From: Rhizobium etli 8C-3
GTDB taxonomy: Bacteria > Pseudomonadota > Alphaproteobacteria > Rhizobiales > Rhizobiaceae
Assembly (NCBI RefSeq): GCF_001908375.1
Contig: NZ_CP017244.1
Span: forward strand, 992,001 to 1,056,000
Direction: 5' to 3'
DNA length: 64,000 nucleotides
Part shown: positions 8,795 through 19,027 of the stretch, in pieces
Layout: each line of letters begins with the position of its first letter
How positions within the stretch are numbered: position 1 is the first letter of the stretch
Notes under the pieces: model-generated
The model's database searches: none
Told to the model about the DNA's origin: nothing
The model's input: only the letters and a program-made list of their open reading frames with translations
Program-made: the position numbers and the translations under genes

Positions 8795-9553
8795 ATGACG
8801 GTTCACTTCATAGGAGCCGGCCCAGGTGCGGCTGATCTCATCACCGTTCGCGGCCGGGACCTCATTGGCAGATGCCCGGTATGCCTTTATGCCGGATCGA
8901 TCGTATCGCCCGAACTGCTCAACTATTGCCCGCCGGATGCGCGCATCATCGATACCGCACCGATGTCACTCGATGAGATCGAGGCGGAATTTGTGCGTGC
9001 GACCAACGCGGGGGAGGATGTGGCTCGTCTGCACTCGGGCGATCTATCCGTCTGGAGCGCTGTTGCTGAGCAGGTTCGGCGTCTTCACAAGCATGCCATC
9101 GCCTACACGATGACACCGGGCGTTCCGGCCTTTGCTGCTGCGGCCTCCGCCCTGGGCCGGGAACTGACGATTCCGGCCGTTGCTCAGAGCCTGGTGCTTA
9201 CGCGCGTCTCGGGCCGCGCTTCGCCGATGCCGAGTGAGGAAACGCTCGCCAAGTTTGGCGCCACGGGCTCGACGCTTGCAATACATCTGGCAATTCATGC
9301 GCTCAGCCAGGTCGTTGAAGAACTGACACCACTTTACGGCGCTGATTGTCCTGTTGCGATCGTCGTCAAAGCCTCCTGGCCGGACGAGCGCGTCGTGCAT
9401 GGCACGCTTGCCGACATCGAGGCGAGGGTCGCCCTCGAACCGATCGAGCGCACGGCGATCATCTTCGTCGGTCCGACGCTTGCTGCCTGCGATTTTCGCG
9501 AAAGCGCTCTTTACGACGCCTCCTATCAGCGGCGGTTCAGGGGCAGGCAATAG
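8795..9553 (+). CDS. cobM: Precorrin-4 C11-methyltransferase CobM
   Basis: A 252-residue SAM-dependent methyltransferase converting precorrin-4 to precorrin-5. Motifs include [20 protein letters not shown] at the N-terminus, the [13 protein letters not shown] segment, [16 protein letters not shown] and [19 protein letters not shown], which are typical of CobM/CbiF. The start at 8795 follows the cobL stop by 2 bp; a longer frame from 8711 lies within cobL and is rejected. It ends the cob cluster and its stop codon touches a hairpin. Confidence 0.94.
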   Translation: MTVHFIGAGPGAADLITVRGRDLIGRCPVCLYAGSIVSPELLNYCPPDARIIDTAPMSLDEIEAEFVRATNAGEDVARLHSGDLSVWSAVAEQVRRLHKHAIAYTMTPGVPAFAAAASALGRELTIPAVAQSLVLTRVSGRASPMPSEETLAKFGATGSTLAIHLAIHALSQVVEELTPLYGADCPVAIVVKASWPDERVVHGTLADIEARVALEPIERTAIIFVGPTLAACDFRESALYDASYQRRFRGRQ

Positions 9554-9574
9554 CGAGCCGGAACGCCGGCTCGC
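9553..9574. terminator. Hairpin after cobM
   Basis: A perfect 9-bp stem (GCGAGCCGG / CCGGCTCGC) with an AACG loop begins at the last base of the cobM stop. No U-run follows, so it may be a stabilising hairpin or a weak terminator between the convergent cob and hut operons. Nothing else is evident up to the end of hutD at 9696. Confidence 0.55.
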
Positions 9575-9695
9575 CGTCCCGCTCAATGCTTTGCCGATAG
9601 TGGGTCCATGCTCGCCTTCGCTGCTTGTCTTTGCAAACGCGGCGAGCAGATCTCAAAACCAAGCGGCTCCACGAGGGTCGATGATGCCGGCTCCT

Positions 9696-10277
9696 TCAGT
9701 CATCGGCTTCCATAATGCTGATCAAGTAGCAGGTGGCAGCACCAGCAAGCGTCAAAGCTTCGCGGTTATGAGCCTCGATCATCAAGACATCGCCGGTATG
9801 AATCATGCCGCTTTCTTCGGCCAGTTCAAATGCTGCTTTGCCTTCGTGACACAGCACAAGCGATACTGCGGCCGGTAGAGAGCCGCTCCAGCTTTGCTCG
9901 ATATGCAGCCTTACGACCTTGTGGGCAAAGGCGTGCCGCCGCGTCATGACATTGAGGTCTGTGATCGGCCCCGCCACAAGTCGTGCCGTGACGCCAATGT
10001 CGGCCGAAAAAGCAAATGGCGGGCTGTCCTGTGCCAGGAGCGCAGGCTCTTTGCCGTCGATCTTAAGGATCATGCCACTGCCGGACAGGATTGAAAGTGT
10101 GCGGTCGATGCCGGGAAAAATCGAAAAGGGTCCATCGAAAGCAACCGTGGCCATGCTGACCCGCCAGTCGAAATCGAAAAGGCCCGCACCGGGCGGCCAA
10201 ACGGCCACCTCCACCGTCTCGCCGCCGCCGTTCTTCCACGGCATGCGCCGGTGATCGGCCGCGCGAAGGATCTGCAT
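9696..10277 (-). CDS. hutD: HutD family cupin protein
   Basis: A 193-residue protein of the HutD family, bicupin-fold proteins found in hut operons and thought to limit or tune histidine catabolism; no enzymatic activity is known. The conserved HRRMPWKNGGGETVEVAVWP motif (about residues 9-28) and FDWRVSMATVAFDGPFSIFPG are present. It starts 4 bp after the hutU stop and is the last gene of the leftward operon hutI-hutH-hutU-hutD. Confidence 0.9.
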   Translation of the reverse strand: MQILRAADHRRMPWKNGGGETVEVAVWPPGAGLFDFDWRVSMATVAFDGPFSIFPGIDRTLSILSGSGMILKIDGKEPALLAQDSPPFAFSADIGVTARLVAGPITDLNVMTRRHAFAHKVVRLHIEQSWSGSLPAAVSLVLCHEGKAAFELAEESGMIHTGDVLMIEAHNREALTLAGAATCYLISIMEADD

Positions 10278-10281
10278 TGGT

Positions 10282-11955
10282 TCAGTCTCCCAAGATCCCC
10301 GGCAGCCTTAGCCCCTTCTCCTTGGCACAATCAAGCGCGATATCGTAGCCGGCGTCGGCATGGCGCATGACGCCGGTCGCCGGGTCGTTCCAAAGCACGC
10401 GTTCGATGCGGCGGGCCGCATCGTCGGTGCCGTCGCAGCAGATGACCATGCCTGAATGTTGCGAATAGCCCATGCCGACGCCGCCGCCGTGATGGAGAGA
10501 AACCCACGTTGCGCCGGAGGCGGTGTTCAAAAGAGCGTTCAACAGCGGCCAGTCTGAGACCGCATCAGAACCATCCTTCATCGCTTCCGTCTCGCGGTTC
10601 GGCGATGCAACCGAGCCGGAATCGAGGTGGTCGCGTCCGATCACGATCGGCGCCTTCAACTCGCCGCTTTTCACCATTTCGTTGAAGGCAACCCCAAGAC
10701 GATGACGGTCGCCAAGGCCGACCCAGCAGATGCGCGCCGGCAGACCCTGGAAGGCGATACGCGTGCGGGCCATGTCCAGCCAGTTGTGCAGGTGCTTGTT
10801 GTCCGGCAGCAATTCCTTCACCTTCGCGTCGGTCCTGTAGATATCTTCCGGATCGCCCGAGAGTGCTGCCCAGCGAAAGGGACCGATGCCGCGGCAAAAG
10901 AGCGGGCGGATATAGGCAGGCACGAAGCCGGGGAAAGCGAAGGCGTTTTCGAGACCCTCGTCTTGAGCAACCTGGCGGATATTGTTGCCGTAATCGAGCG
11001 TCGGAATGCCTGCATCCCAGAATGCGATCATCGCTTCGACATGCTCGCGCATGGAGGCGCGAGCCGCTTTTTCGACAGCCTTCGGATCGCTTTCGCGCAT
11101 CGCCTTCCATTGCGCGATCGTCCATCCTTTCGGTAGATAGCCGTTGATCGGGTCGTGGGCTGACGTTTGGTCGGTGACGATATCCGGACGGATGCCGCGG
11201 CGGACCATTTCAGGAAGAATTTCGGCGGCATTGCCAAGAAGGCCGACCGATCTGGCTTGGCCAGCCTTGGTCCACTGACCGATCATGGCGAGGGCTTCGT
11301 CCAGCGTTTCGGCCTTGGCATCGAGATATCGGGTACGCAGGCGAAAATCGATCGAGTCCGGATTGCACTCGACGGCAAGGCAGCAGGCGCCGGCCATGAC
11401 GGCAGCGAGCGGCTGGGCGCCACCCATGCCGCCAAGGCCGCCGGTCAGGATCCATTTACCCTTGAGGTTGCCGCCATAATGCTGCCGGCCCGCCTCGACG
11501 AAGGTTTCAAAGGTCCCCTGGACGATGCCTTGTGTGCCGATGTAGATCCATGAGCCTGCCGTCATTTGTCCATACATCGCCAAGCCCTTCTTATCGAGCT
11601 CGTTGAAGTGGTCCCAAGTCGCCCAGTGCGGCACGAGGTTGGAATTGGCGATCAGGACGCGCGGCGCATCCTTATGCGTGCGGAAGACGCCGACCGGCTT
11701 GCCGGACTGCACCAGAAGCGTCTCGTCTTCGGTAAGCGTCTTCAATGTCGCGACGATGCGGTCGAAATCCTCCCAGGTACGGGCAGCGCGGCCGATGCCG
11801 CCATAGACGACGAGTTCGTTGGGATTTTCTGCCACATCTGGATCGAGATTGTTCATCAGCATGCGAAGCGGCGCTTCGGTCATCCAGCTCTTGGCATTGA
11901 GCACCGGTCCGCGAGGTGCCCGGATTTCGCGGATGTTGTGACGGGGATTGCTCAT
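10282..11955 (-). CDS. hutU: Urocanate hydratase HutU
   Basis: A 557-residue NAD+-dependent urocanase, which converts urocanate to imidazolonepropionate, the second step of histidine breakdown. Diagnostic stretches include [20 protein letters not shown] (NAD-binding, about residues 168-187), the YAQ-like [20 protein letters not shown] segment and [20 protein letters not shown] near the C-terminus. Length is normal. It starts one base after the hutH stop codon. Confidence 0.96.
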   Translation of the reverse strand: MSNPRHNIREIRAPRGPVLNAKSWMTEAPLRMLMNNLDPDVAENPNELVVYGGIGRAARTWEDFDRIVATLKTLTEDETLLVQSGKPVGVFRTHKDAPRVLIANSNLVPHWATWDHFNELDKKGLAMYGQMTAGSWIYIGTQGIVQGTFETFVEAGRQHYGGNLKGKWILTGGLGGMGGAQPLAAVMAGACCLAVECNPDSIDFRLRTRYLDAKAETLDEALAMIGQWTKAGQARSVGLLGNAAEILPEMVRRGIRPDIVTDQTSAHDPINGYLPKGWTIAQWKAMRESDPKAVEKAARASMREHVEAMIAFWDAGIPTLDYGNNIRQVAQDEGLENAFAFPGFVPAYIRPLFCRGIGPFRWAALSGDPEDIYRTDAKVKELLPDNKHLHNWLDMARTRIAFQGLPARICWVGLGDRHRLGVAFNEMVKSGELKAPIVIGRDHLDSGSVASPNRETEAMKDGSDAVSDWPLLNALLNTASGATWVSLHHGGGVGMGYSQHSGMVICCDGTDDAARRIERVLWNDPATGVMRHADAGYDIALDCAKEKGLRLPGILGD

Positions 11956-11956
11956 C

Positions 11957-13492
11957 TCAGATCTCCAGGGACGGAAGGATGTTTTCGGAAACCGACGCGT
12001 TCAATACGCCGGTTGCAACAAGTTCGCTGACGGCTTGCAGGTCGCCGGCCATGTAGCGATCGACCTCCAGTGTCGGCACCACATTGCGAATGGCAGCGAT
12101 CGCTTTTTGCAGTTCACCGCTGGTGGCAAGCGGTGTGCGCAATTCTACGCCTTGTGCGGCCGTCAATGCCTCTATGCCGATGATGCCGAAAAGGTTTTCG
12201 GTCATCTGCAACAGACGGCGTGCACCATGGCAGGCCATGGAAACATGATCTTCCTGGTTCGCCGAAGTGGGCGTCGAGTCGACGGAAGCTGGATGCGACA
12301 TCTGCTTGTTTTCGGACATTAACGCGGCAGAGGTGACCTCCGCGATCATCAGACCGGAGTTCAGTCCTGGCTTCTTGGCAAGGAAGGCTGGAAGCCCGTA
12401 GGAGAGAGCCGGATCGACGAGCAGGGCGATGCGGCGCTGCGAAATTGCACCGACCTCGCAGACCGCAAGCGCGATCTGATCGGCAGCGAAGGCAACCGGC
12501 TCCGCATGGAAGTTGCCGCCGGAAACGACGGAGTTGTCGGAAAGTACCAACGGATTGTCGGTCACTGCATTGGCTTCGATTTCAAGCGTGCGTGCGACCG
12601 TCCGCAGAAGATCGAGGCAGGCGCCATCGACTTGCGGCTGGCAGCGAATGCAATAGGGATCCTGCACGCGCTCGTCGCCCTCAATATGGCTTTCCCGGAT
12701 AACGGATCCTTCTAGCAGCGCCCGCAAAGCCGCGGCAGTGTCGATCTGGCCGCGGTGACCGCGAAGTGTATGGATATCCGGATGGAACGGTGCCGAAGAG
12801 CCCATGGCCGCGTCGGTGGACATGGCGCCGGTGATCAGGGCCGCCTGGGCGGCACGATGCGCACGGAACAGGCCGGCAAGTGCGAGCGCGGTTGAAGTCT
12901 GCGTACCGTTGATCAGCGCAAGGCCTTCTTTTGCGGCCAGAACGACCGGCGCAAGGCCAGCCTTGCTCAAGGCTTCCGCGCCTTCAAGCCGATCGCCTTT
13001 GAAGTAGGCCTCGGCCTCTCCCATCATCACGGCCGCCAGGTGGGCAAGCGGCGCAAGATCGCCCGAGGCGCCGACGGAACCCTTTTCCGGAATGACCGGT
13101 ATGACGCCCTTGTCCAGCATCGCTTCGATCAGCCGCACCACCTCCAGTCGCACGCCCGAGGCGCCGCGGCCGAGTGACACGAGCTTCAGCGCCATGACGA
13201 GACGCACGATGTTTTCAGGTAACGGTGCGCCGACGCCGCAGCAATGCGAGAGGATGAGATTGCGCTGGAGTGTGGCAACATCGGCACTGTCGATCTTAAT
13301 CGAAGCGAGTTTTCCGAAGCCTGTGTTGATGCCGTAGACGGGGGCATTGCCGGCGGCGATCTCGGCAATGCGCGCCGCCGACTTCCTTATGCCGGCATCA
13401 AATGCGGGATCGAGTTCCGCCGCTTCGCCGGTCCAGTAGATTTTTTCCAGCTGTTTCAGCGAAACGGAACCTGGGTGGAGGATGATGGTCAA
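11957..13492 (-). CDS. hutH: Histidine ammonia-lyase HutH
   Basis: A 511-residue enzyme that deaminates histidine to urocanate. The Ala-Ser-Gly triad that cyclises into the MIO cofactor is in [16 protein letters not shown] (about residues 142-144). The best start is a TTG at 13492-13490 (protein [14 protein letters not shown]), because AAGGA lies 7 bp upstream and the length then matches the family. This TTG overlaps the hutI TGA as TTGA. The open frame continues upstream to 13678, but those residues are antisense-like and overlap hutI. Confidence 0.95.
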   Translation of the reverse strand: MTIILHPGSVSLKQLEKIYWTGEAAELDPAFDAGIRKSAARIAEIAAGNAPVYGINTGFGKLASIKIDSADVATLQRNLILSHCCGVGAPLPENIVRLVMALKLVSLGRGASGVRLEVVRLIEAMLDKGVIPVIPEKGSVGASGDLAPLAHLAAVMMGEAEAYFKGDRLEGAEALSKAGLAPVVLAAKEGLALINGTQTSTALALAGLFRAHRAAQAALITGAMSTDAAMGSSAPFHPDIHTLRGHRGQIDTAAALRALLEGSVIRESHIEGDERVQDPYCIRCQPQVDGACLDLLRTVARTLEIEANAVTDNPLVLSDNSVVSGGNFHAEPVAFAADQIALAVCEVGAISQRRIALLVDPALSYGLPAFLAKKPGLNSGLMIAEVTSAALMSENKQMSHPASVDSTPTSANQEDHVSMACHGARRLLQMTENLFGIIGIEALTAAQGVELRTPLATSGELQKAIAAIRNVVPTLEVDRYMAGDLQAVSELVATGVLNASVSENILPSLEI

Positions 13493-14739
13493 CGGTCGAT
13501 CCTTTCGCCCTTGAAGACACGCGCAAAGAGCGGGTTGAAGCCGATTCGATAGACAAGTTCGGCCAGACTCTCGATCTCCCAGATGGCAAGATCGGCGGAT
13601 TTGTCGGCCTGGATCGTGCCCGTTTCGGCAACGACGCCGAGTGCGCGAGCGCCTTCGCGTGTGACCCCTGCAATACATTCCTCAACCGTCAGGCCGAAGA
13701 GCGTCGCCGACATATTCATCGCCAAAAGCAGGGAGGTGAGAGGCGATGTGCCCGGGTTGCAATCCGTCGCGACCGCGATCGGAACACCGGCGGCGCGCAG
13801 CGCCTTGACGGGTGGTTTCTGTTTTTCGTTGATGGAATAGAATGCGCCCGGCAGCAGCACCGCGACGGTTCCGGCTGCCGCCATGGCGACCACGCCGTCA
13901 TCATCGAGATATTCGAGATGATCTGCAGAGAGCGCACCATACTCGGCAGCAAGTGCAGCTCCGCCGAGATTAGACAACTGCTCGGCATGCAGCTTCACCG
14001 GAAGGCCAAGTGCCTCGGCGCGATCAAAGACAAGTCCGATCTCTTCCGCTGAGAAGGCAATGCCTTCGCAGAACCCATCGACGGCATCGACAAGGCCCTT
14101 GGCGTGCGCCTCTTCGAGAGCGGGCAGCACGATGTCTGTTATATACTCACGGTTGCGGTCCTTGTATTCGGCCGGTGTCGCATGGGCGCCGAGATAGCTG
14201 GTCTTAACGCGCACCGGTCGCATATTGCCGATAACACGGGCAGCTTCCAGCATCTTCACTTCGCCAGCGATGCTGAGACCGTAGCCCGACTTGATCTCGA
14301 TCGTCGTCACCCCCTCGCCAAGCAAGGTATCGAGGCGGGGCAGGGAAGCTTGCACAAGGCCTTCGACAGAAAGCGCGTTCGTTGCCTTGACCGAGGAGAC
14401 GATGCCGCCGCCGGCGCGGGCAATCTCTTCATAGGTCGCGCCGCCAAGCCGCATTTCGAATTCGCGCGCCCGGTTGCCGCCGTGAATGATGTGGGTGTGG
14501 CAATCGACGAGCCCCGGCGTCACCCAGCGGCCCTCAAGGTCGATGATTTCGGCACGTTCGATGACGGAAACCGGCAATTCGCCCTCCGGGCCAGCATAGC
14601 GGATTCGGCCGCTTTCCGTGACGATTGCGCCTTTTTCGACAATACCCAGTCCCGGCTTACCCGGGTCGAGCGTCGCCAGCCGGCCATTTCGCCAGAGGCT
14701 CGGCCTCTGCTCTCGCGCAAAAAGATTGTTCCCGCTCAT
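13489..14739 (-). CDS. hutI: Imidazolonepropionase HutI
   Basis: A 416-residue metal-dependent amidohydrolase that opens imidazolonepropionate to formimidoylglutamate. The metal-binding [20 protein letters not shown] motif (near residue 75), KLHAEQLSN and [12 protein letters not shown] are present. The ATG at 14739 ([12 protein letters not shown]) is chosen over an upstream frame reaching 14868, which would run through the intergenic operator. It is the first gene of the leftward hut operon; hutH is translationally coupled through a TTGA overlap. Confidence 0.95.
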   Translation of the reverse strand: MSGNNLFAREQRPSLWRNGRLATLDPGKPGLGIVEKGAIVTESGRIRYAGPEGELPVSVIERAEIIDLEGRWVTPGLVDCHTHIIHGGNRAREFEMRLGGATYEEIARAGGGIVSSVKATNALSVEGLVQASLPRLDTLLGEGVTTIEIKSGYGLSIAGEVKMLEAARVIGNMRPVRVKTSYLGAHATPAEYKDRNREYITDIVLPALEEAHAKGLVDAVDGFCEGIAFSAEEIGLVFDRAEALGLPVKLHAEQLSNLGGAALAAEYGALSADHLEYLDDDGVVAMAAAGTVAVLLPGAFYSINEKQKPPVKALRAAGVPIAVATDCNPGTSPLTSLLLAMNMSATLFGLTVEECIAGVTREGARALGVVAETGTIQADKSADLAIWEIESLAELVYRIGFNPLFARVFKGERIDR

Positions 14740-14768
14740 CAGCTTTACGCCTTTCCTTCTGTCGAAAC

Positions 14769-14780
14769 ATGTATATACAT
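14769..14780. promoter_or_regulatory. HutC-type operator between hutI and hutF
   Basis: ATGTATATACAT is a perfect 12-bp palindrome in the 119-bp gap between the divergent hutI and hutF genes. It fits the GT-N-TA-N-AC pattern known for the HutC subfamily of GntR repressors. One site could control both operons. Confidence 0.7.
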
Positions 14781-14858
14781 AATAACCGGGTGACAAGTGG
14801 AAATTTGGGCGTTTCCATGGAAAAGAAAGATGACAGGCCCACAGGAAGGGAAAAGGCG

Positions 14859-16205
14859 ATGACGACACTTCATGCGGCGAGCGCGCTCCTGCCTGAGGGG
14901 TGGCGAAGCGACGTGCGTCTCACACTTGATGGCGGCCTTATCGCGAAGATTGCGGTCGGCGCAAAGGCCGAGGCGGGCGACGAGTGCCACAAACTCGTCA
15001 TTCCTGCGATGCCCAACCTGCACAGCCATGCCTTCCAGCGCGCCATGGCGGGCCTTGCCGAGGCCCGTGGTCCCGGAGCCGACAGCTTCTGGAGCTGGCG
15101 CACGGTCATGTACAGGTTCGCGCTGTCTATGACGCCGGAGCATGTCGAGGCCGTTGCCGCACAGCTTTACATGGAAATGCTCGAAGCCGGCTTTTCGCGC
15201 GTCGGCGAATTCCACTATCTGCATCATGACAAGGACGGCAGTCCTTATGCCAATATTGCGGAGTTGGCAGAACGCATCGGCGCGGCGAGCGAGACGGCCG
15301 GTATCGGCCTGACGTTGCTGCCGGTCTTTTACGCCCATTCGAGCTTCGGCGGTGCTGCTCCCCTCGATGGCCAGCGGCGCTTCGTCAACTCGCTTGAGGG
15401 CTTCGGCAGGCTGATGGAGCGGGCACGCACGATCACCTGCAAGCTTGACGGCGCAAAGATCGGGATTGCACCTCACAGCCTTCGCGCCGTCACGCCTGAT
15501 CAATTGGCAAAGCTCCTGCCGCTTGCAGAAGGCGGTCCAGTCCATATCCACATCGCCGAGCAGCTCAAGGAAGTGGATGATTGCATCGCCTGGTCGGGCG
15601 CGAGACCCGTCGAGTGGCTCCTGGAGCATGCGTCCGTCGACCGCCGCTGGTGCCTCATCCATGCCACTCACATGACCGAGGATGAAACGCGGCGCATGGC
15701 AAAACGCGGATCGGTCGCCGGTCTCTGCCCAATCACTGAAGCCAATCTCGGAGACGGGGTTTTTCCAGCGCCGATCTTTCTTGAAGAGGGCGGACGGTTT
15801 GGCATTGGTTCGGACTCAAATGTGCAGATTACGCTTCCCGGGGAACTCCGCCAGCTCGAATATTCCGAGCGACTGGCACTTCGCGCCCGCAACGTGATTG
15901 CAGAGACCAGCGGCTCGACGGGCCGAGCGCTGTTCGATCACGCGCTCTTGGGTGGTGGTTGCGCGCTTGGTGCTGCCGCGGGCCTCGCCGAAGGCAATTA
16001 TGCAGATATCGTCGCCCTTGACTGCCGCCAGGTGCCTTATCTCACACATGATCAAATCCTTGACCACTGGATATTCGCCGGCAGCGTCGCGGTCGATTGC
16101 CTCTGGGCACTTGGCCGCAAGCAGGTCGAAGCCGGCCGTCATCGGCAGCGTGAGGCGATCAGCCGACGTTTCCTTGCTGCAATGCGCCAATTGCTTGCCG
16201 CCTAA
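14859..16205 (+). CDS. hutF: Formimidoylglutamate deiminase HutF
   Basis: A 448-residue amidohydrolase that converts formimidoylglutamate to N-formylglutamate and ammonia, the five-step branch of the hut pathway. It has the metal motif [19 protein letters not shown] (about residues 50-68), the [14 protein letters not shown] region and [20 protein letters not shown]. The ATG at 14859 follows AGGAAGG; longer frames enter hutI. N-formylglutamate would next be cleaved by HutG, which is not encoded here. hutC follows after 56 bp. Confidence 0.95.
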   Translation: MTTLHAASALLPEGWRSDVRLTLDGGLIAKIAVGAKAEAGDECHKLVIPAMPNLHSHAFQRAMAGLAEARGPGADSFWSWRTVMYRFALSMTPEHVEAVAAQLYMEMLEAGFSRVGEFHYLHHDKDGSPYANIAELAERIGAASETAGIGLTLLPVFYAHSSFGGAAPLDGQRRFVNSLEGFGRLMERARTITCKLDGAKIGIAPHSLRAVTPDQLAKLLPLAEGGPVHIHIAEQLKEVDDCIAWSGARPVEWLLEHASVDRRWCLIHATHMTEDETRRMAKRGSVAGLCPITEANLGDGVFPAPIFLEEGGRFGIGSDSNVQITLPGELRQLEYSERLALRARNVIAETSGSTGRALFDHALLGGGCALGAAAGLAEGNYADIVALDCRQVPYLTHDQILDHWIFAGSVAVDCLWALGRKQVEAGRHRQREAISRRFLAAMRQLLAA

Positions 16206-16261
16206 GTCTTTCCTTGCTGCTGCATTGGCAATAGAGCAGGTGGCGCGAAGCGGAGAGAATA

Positions 16262-16975
16262 ATGAACGATAGCAAGGATGCGACCCTGCATCAGCGCATC
16301 TTGAGCGAGATCGAAGGTCGCATCGTTTCCGGTGAGTGGCCGCCGGGATATCGCATCCCCTTCGAGGTCGATCTCGCCGCGCAATACGATTGCTCACGAA
16401 TGACCGTCAACAAGGTGCTGACGCAGCTGGCCAAAGCCGGATTGATCGAGCGCCGCAAGAAGTCGGGCAGCTTCGTCACCCAGCCGCAGGCGCAGTCCGC
16501 CGTGCTGGAAATTCATGACATCAAAGCAGAAGTTCAATCGCTGAATCTGCCGTACGCGTATTCGGTCATGAAGAATGCAAACCGCAAAGCAAGGGCGGAT
16601 GACAAACTAGACCTTCCGGCCGGCGGCTTCGTGAAGGAGGTCGTTTGCGTTCATTTTGCAGGGACCCGGCCTTTCTGTCTTGAACAGCGCTTGATCAATC
16701 TGGGCACCGTTGCGGAAGCGGCCGATGCCGACTTTGGCGCAATCGCGCCTGGCCCCTGGCTTTTGAAACTGGTTCCGTGGAGCAAGGCGGAGCACAAGAT
16801 TTACGCGTTTGCGGCTGGTGCTGAGGAAGCCGCAGCGCTCGACATTGCCCGCGCGGCAGCATGCCTGGTTATCGAGCGCCGCACCTGGAGCAGTGCCGGG
16901 CCTGTGACGCATGTGCGCTTTACCTATCCCGGCGACCGCCACGCGCTTGTTGCCCGTTTCAGCCCGGCCTCCTGA
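16262..16975 (+). CDS. hutC: Histidine utilisation repressor HutC
   Basis: A 237-residue GntR-family repressor of the HutC subfamily, released from DNA by urocanate. The N-terminal winged helix runs over about residues 8-75 (LAAQYDCSRMTVNKVLTQLA is the recognition region), followed by a UTRA ligand domain ending FTYPGDRHALVARFSPAS, the typical HutC C-terminus. GGAGAG precedes the ATG. It is the second gene of the rightward hutF operon and its likely target is the palindrome at 14769-14780, so it would regulate its own operon. Confidence 0.93.
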   Translation: MNDSKDATLHQRILSEIEGRIVSGEWPPGYRIPFEVDLAAQYDCSRMTVNKVLTQLAKAGLIERRKKSGSFVTQPQAQSAVLEIHDIKAEVQSLNLPYAYSVMKNANRKARADDKLDLPAGGFVKEVVCVHFAGTRPFCLEQRLINLGTVAEAADADFGAIAPGPWLLKLVPWSKAEHKIYAFAAGAEEAAALDIARAAACLVIERRTWSSAGPVTHVRFTYPGDRHALVARFSPAS

Positions 16976-17051
16976 GAATCCACAACAGCTCTATTGCGAA
17001 TCATCCCACAAATAGCGGAAGTAAACAGCAAGATGACTTCCGGCCGAGAAG

Positions 17052-18170
17052 ATGCGCTACGAAATCGACAATACCCTGCTGAAGAACCTGTTGCCCGCTT
17101 TCGCGCTGGCGGAGGATATGCTGGCCAGGCTGGATGAGAGGGTGGCCCGTTCGCCAGTCGGCGCTGGTTTTGCCGAACGGGGGCATTTTTTCGACGCTGC
17201 AAGCGCGCTCTGGGTTGCCGGAGAACTCGTGCACGTCGAAGACCTGGTGCTGCATGATGCACATATGGACAGCCGGACGCCGAGCCACGAGCTGACGATT
17301 GCCCATGCCGTGCTGCGAGCGCGGCGCCGCATCTGGACGGCCGACCCGCTCTGGGCGCTGAGCGGCGCCGGATTGAACGTACTTGCCGGCAGCGGTCCAG
17401 ATGATGCCGGGCGGGCACCCGAAATTAGGAGCATGCCAGCGTCGCCTGAACAGGAAATGGACGAAGGCGAAGCGTTGCTGTCACTGGAACTTGCCGAGAT
17501 CGACGCCGTACTCGCGCGCTCCCAGCGATTGCTCGATACGCATCTCGCCAGAGGTTCTAAGGTGGAAGAAAGGCCGAAGGCGACGCCTGTCGACCCGCTT
17601 GGCCTGTTCGCCGACGATGAATGGGACGAGGCCCAGCGTCTATCGGATTGGCGTGCGGTTATTCCGCTCGCCGATGAGTTGCCTGCCGCCTTGGGTGCAG
17701 CGGTTCTTTTCGAGGCATGGGAGAGAACTGAGCCGCTTCGGCGCCAGCACTGGCTGGGCGGGCTTCTGGTTTCGAGCTACCTGCGCTCGCGGGGCAAGGT
17801 CGCCTCTCATCTCTTTTCCTTCTATGCCGGATTGAAGGTAATCCGTCATGAGCGCCGCCGCTCGCGAGATCGGGCGACGCGGCTGCTCGCCTTCCTCGAG
17901 GCAATGCGTGAGAGTGCGGCGGCCGGCCTTAAGGATATGGATCGTCTGTCGCTTGCCCGCACGCAGATGGAACTGCGATTCAGGGATCGTCGCTCGAACA
18001 GCAGCCTGCCGCAGCTTGCCGAATTCGTCCTATCGCGGCCCATGGTCTCCTCGACGATGGTTGCGCGTCAGTTGCGGGTGACGAGCCGGGGCGCACTCAA
18101 TCTTCTCAACGAGATAGGCATCCGCGAAATCACCGGCCGGGGACGCTACCGTGCCTGGGGTATCATCTGA
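17052..18170 (+). CDS. RHE_PE00001-family DNA-binding protein (DUF1612/HTH)
   Basis: A 372-residue protein of a family largely restricted to rhizobial plasmids and chromids. The middle has the conserved DWRAVIPLADELPAALGAAV and LFEAWERTEPLRRQHWLGGL stretches (about residues 190-240), and the C-terminus ends in a helix-turn-helix, FVLSRPMVSSTMVARQLRVT followed by SRGALNLLNEIGIREITGRG, with a basic RRRSRDR patch before it. Its role is unknown; a DNA-binding, perhaps plasmid-maintenance or regulatory function is inferred. It is a single-gene unit closed by a strong hairpin. It is one reason to place this window on a secondary replicon. Confidence 0.8.
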   Translation: MRYEIDNTLLKNLLPAFALAEDMLARLDERVARSPVGAGFAERGHFFDAASALWVAGELVHVEDLVLHDAHMDSRTPSHELTIAHAVLRARRRIWTADPLWALSGAGLNVLAGSGPDDAGRAPEIRSMPASPEQEMDEGEALLSLELAEIDAVLARSQRLLDTHLARGSKVEERPKATPVDPLGLFADDEWDEAQRLSDWRAVIPLADELPAALGAAVLFEAWERTEPLRRQHWLGGLLVSSYLRSRGKVASHLFSFYAGLKVIRHERRRSRDRATRLLAFLEAMRESAAAGLKDMDRLSLARTQMELRFRDRRSNSSLPQLAEFVLSRPMVSSTMVARQLRVTSRGALNLLNEIGIREITGRGRYRAWGII

Positions 18171-18177
18171 GACAAAA

Positions 18178-18200
18178 CGGCCGGGCACGGTGCCCGGCCG
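18178..18200. terminator. GC-rich terminator-type hairpin
   Basis: A 10-bp perfect stem (CGGCCGGGCA / TGCCCGGCCG) with a 3-base loop begins 8 bp after the stop of the preceding gene. It lies between convergent genes and could act in both directions; there is an A-run before it (T-run for the minus strand). Confidence 0.65.
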
Positions 18201-18289
18201 ACTATTTCGGTGAACACCCGGCCCGCCATCCTGTCACAGACGGCGAACCGGGCGTTCTTGCGCTTCCATTGCCCCCAGAAGCGCAGTCT

Positions 18290-19006
18290 TTATTCCCGCT
18301 CGCCTGTGAAGTTGAGCAGGAGTTGGAAGATGTTCACGAAGTTCAGGTAGAGCGAGAGCGCACCGAAAACAGCAAGCTTCTGGTTCGATTCCTGATCGTG
18401 ATTTTCCGAATACTGCTCCTTGATGTTCTGCGTATCCCATGCGGTCAGGCCGACGAAGACGAGGATACCGATCACCGATATGGCGAACTGCAGCGCGCTC
18501 GAACCCAGGAAGATATTGACGATGCTGGCGATGATGACGCCGATCAGGCCCATGATCAGAAATGAGCCGAAGCGTGAAAGATCACGCTTTGTCGCGTAGC
18601 CATAGAGACTGGTCGCGCCGAACATCGTCGCGGCGATAAAGAAAGTGCGCGCGATGCTCGTGCCGGTAAAGACCAGAAAAACCGAGGCAAGCGAAAGTCC
18701 CATGACCGCGCAGAACGCCCAGAAAGTCGTTTGCGCAGCACTTGCCGACATCGTCTGGATGCGGAACGTGAAGAAGAAGACGAAGGCAAGCGGCGCGAGC
18801 ATCACGACCCATTTCAAGGGCGACTGGAAGATCGGCACGTAAAGGGCCGGCGTACTGCCGACGATGAATGCTACGATCCCGGTGATGACAAGGCCGAGAC
18901 CCATGTAGTTGTAAACGCGCAGCATATGCTGGCGGAGGCCCTCGTCGAAGATGGCCTGCGAGCCTGCGGCGGAGCCGTAGCCGTATCGCGGATTGTTCGG
19001 ATTCAT
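18290..19006 (-). CDS. Bax inhibitor-1/YccA family membrane protein
   Basis: A 238-residue integral membrane protein with seven predicted transmembrane segments and a hydrophilic N-terminus (MNPNNPRYGYGSAAG). Conserved features are the VYNYMGLGLVITGIVAFIVG helix near residue 35, and near the C-terminus FVGLTAWDTQNIKEQY, whose Asp belongs to the family's pH-sensing calcium-leak site. BI-1 proteins act as calcium channels or stress modulators, and bacterial YccA interacts with the FtsH protease. It follows the anti-sigma gene by 21 bp on the same strand and may be read with it. Confidence 0.92.
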   Translation of the reverse strand: MNPNNPRYGYGSAAGSQAIFDEGLRQHMLRVYNYMGLGLVITGIVAFIVGSTPALYVPIFQSPLKWVVMLAPLAFVFFFTFRIQTMSASAAQTTFWAFCAVMGLSLASVFLVFTGTSIARTFFIAATMFGATSLYGYATKRDLSRFGSFLIMGLIGVIIASIVNIFLGSSALQFAISVIGILVFVGLTAWDTQNIKEQYSENHDQESNQKLAVFGALSLYLNFVNIFQLLLNFTGERE

Positions 19007-19027
19007 TTTGATCTCCTCGGGTTGACA

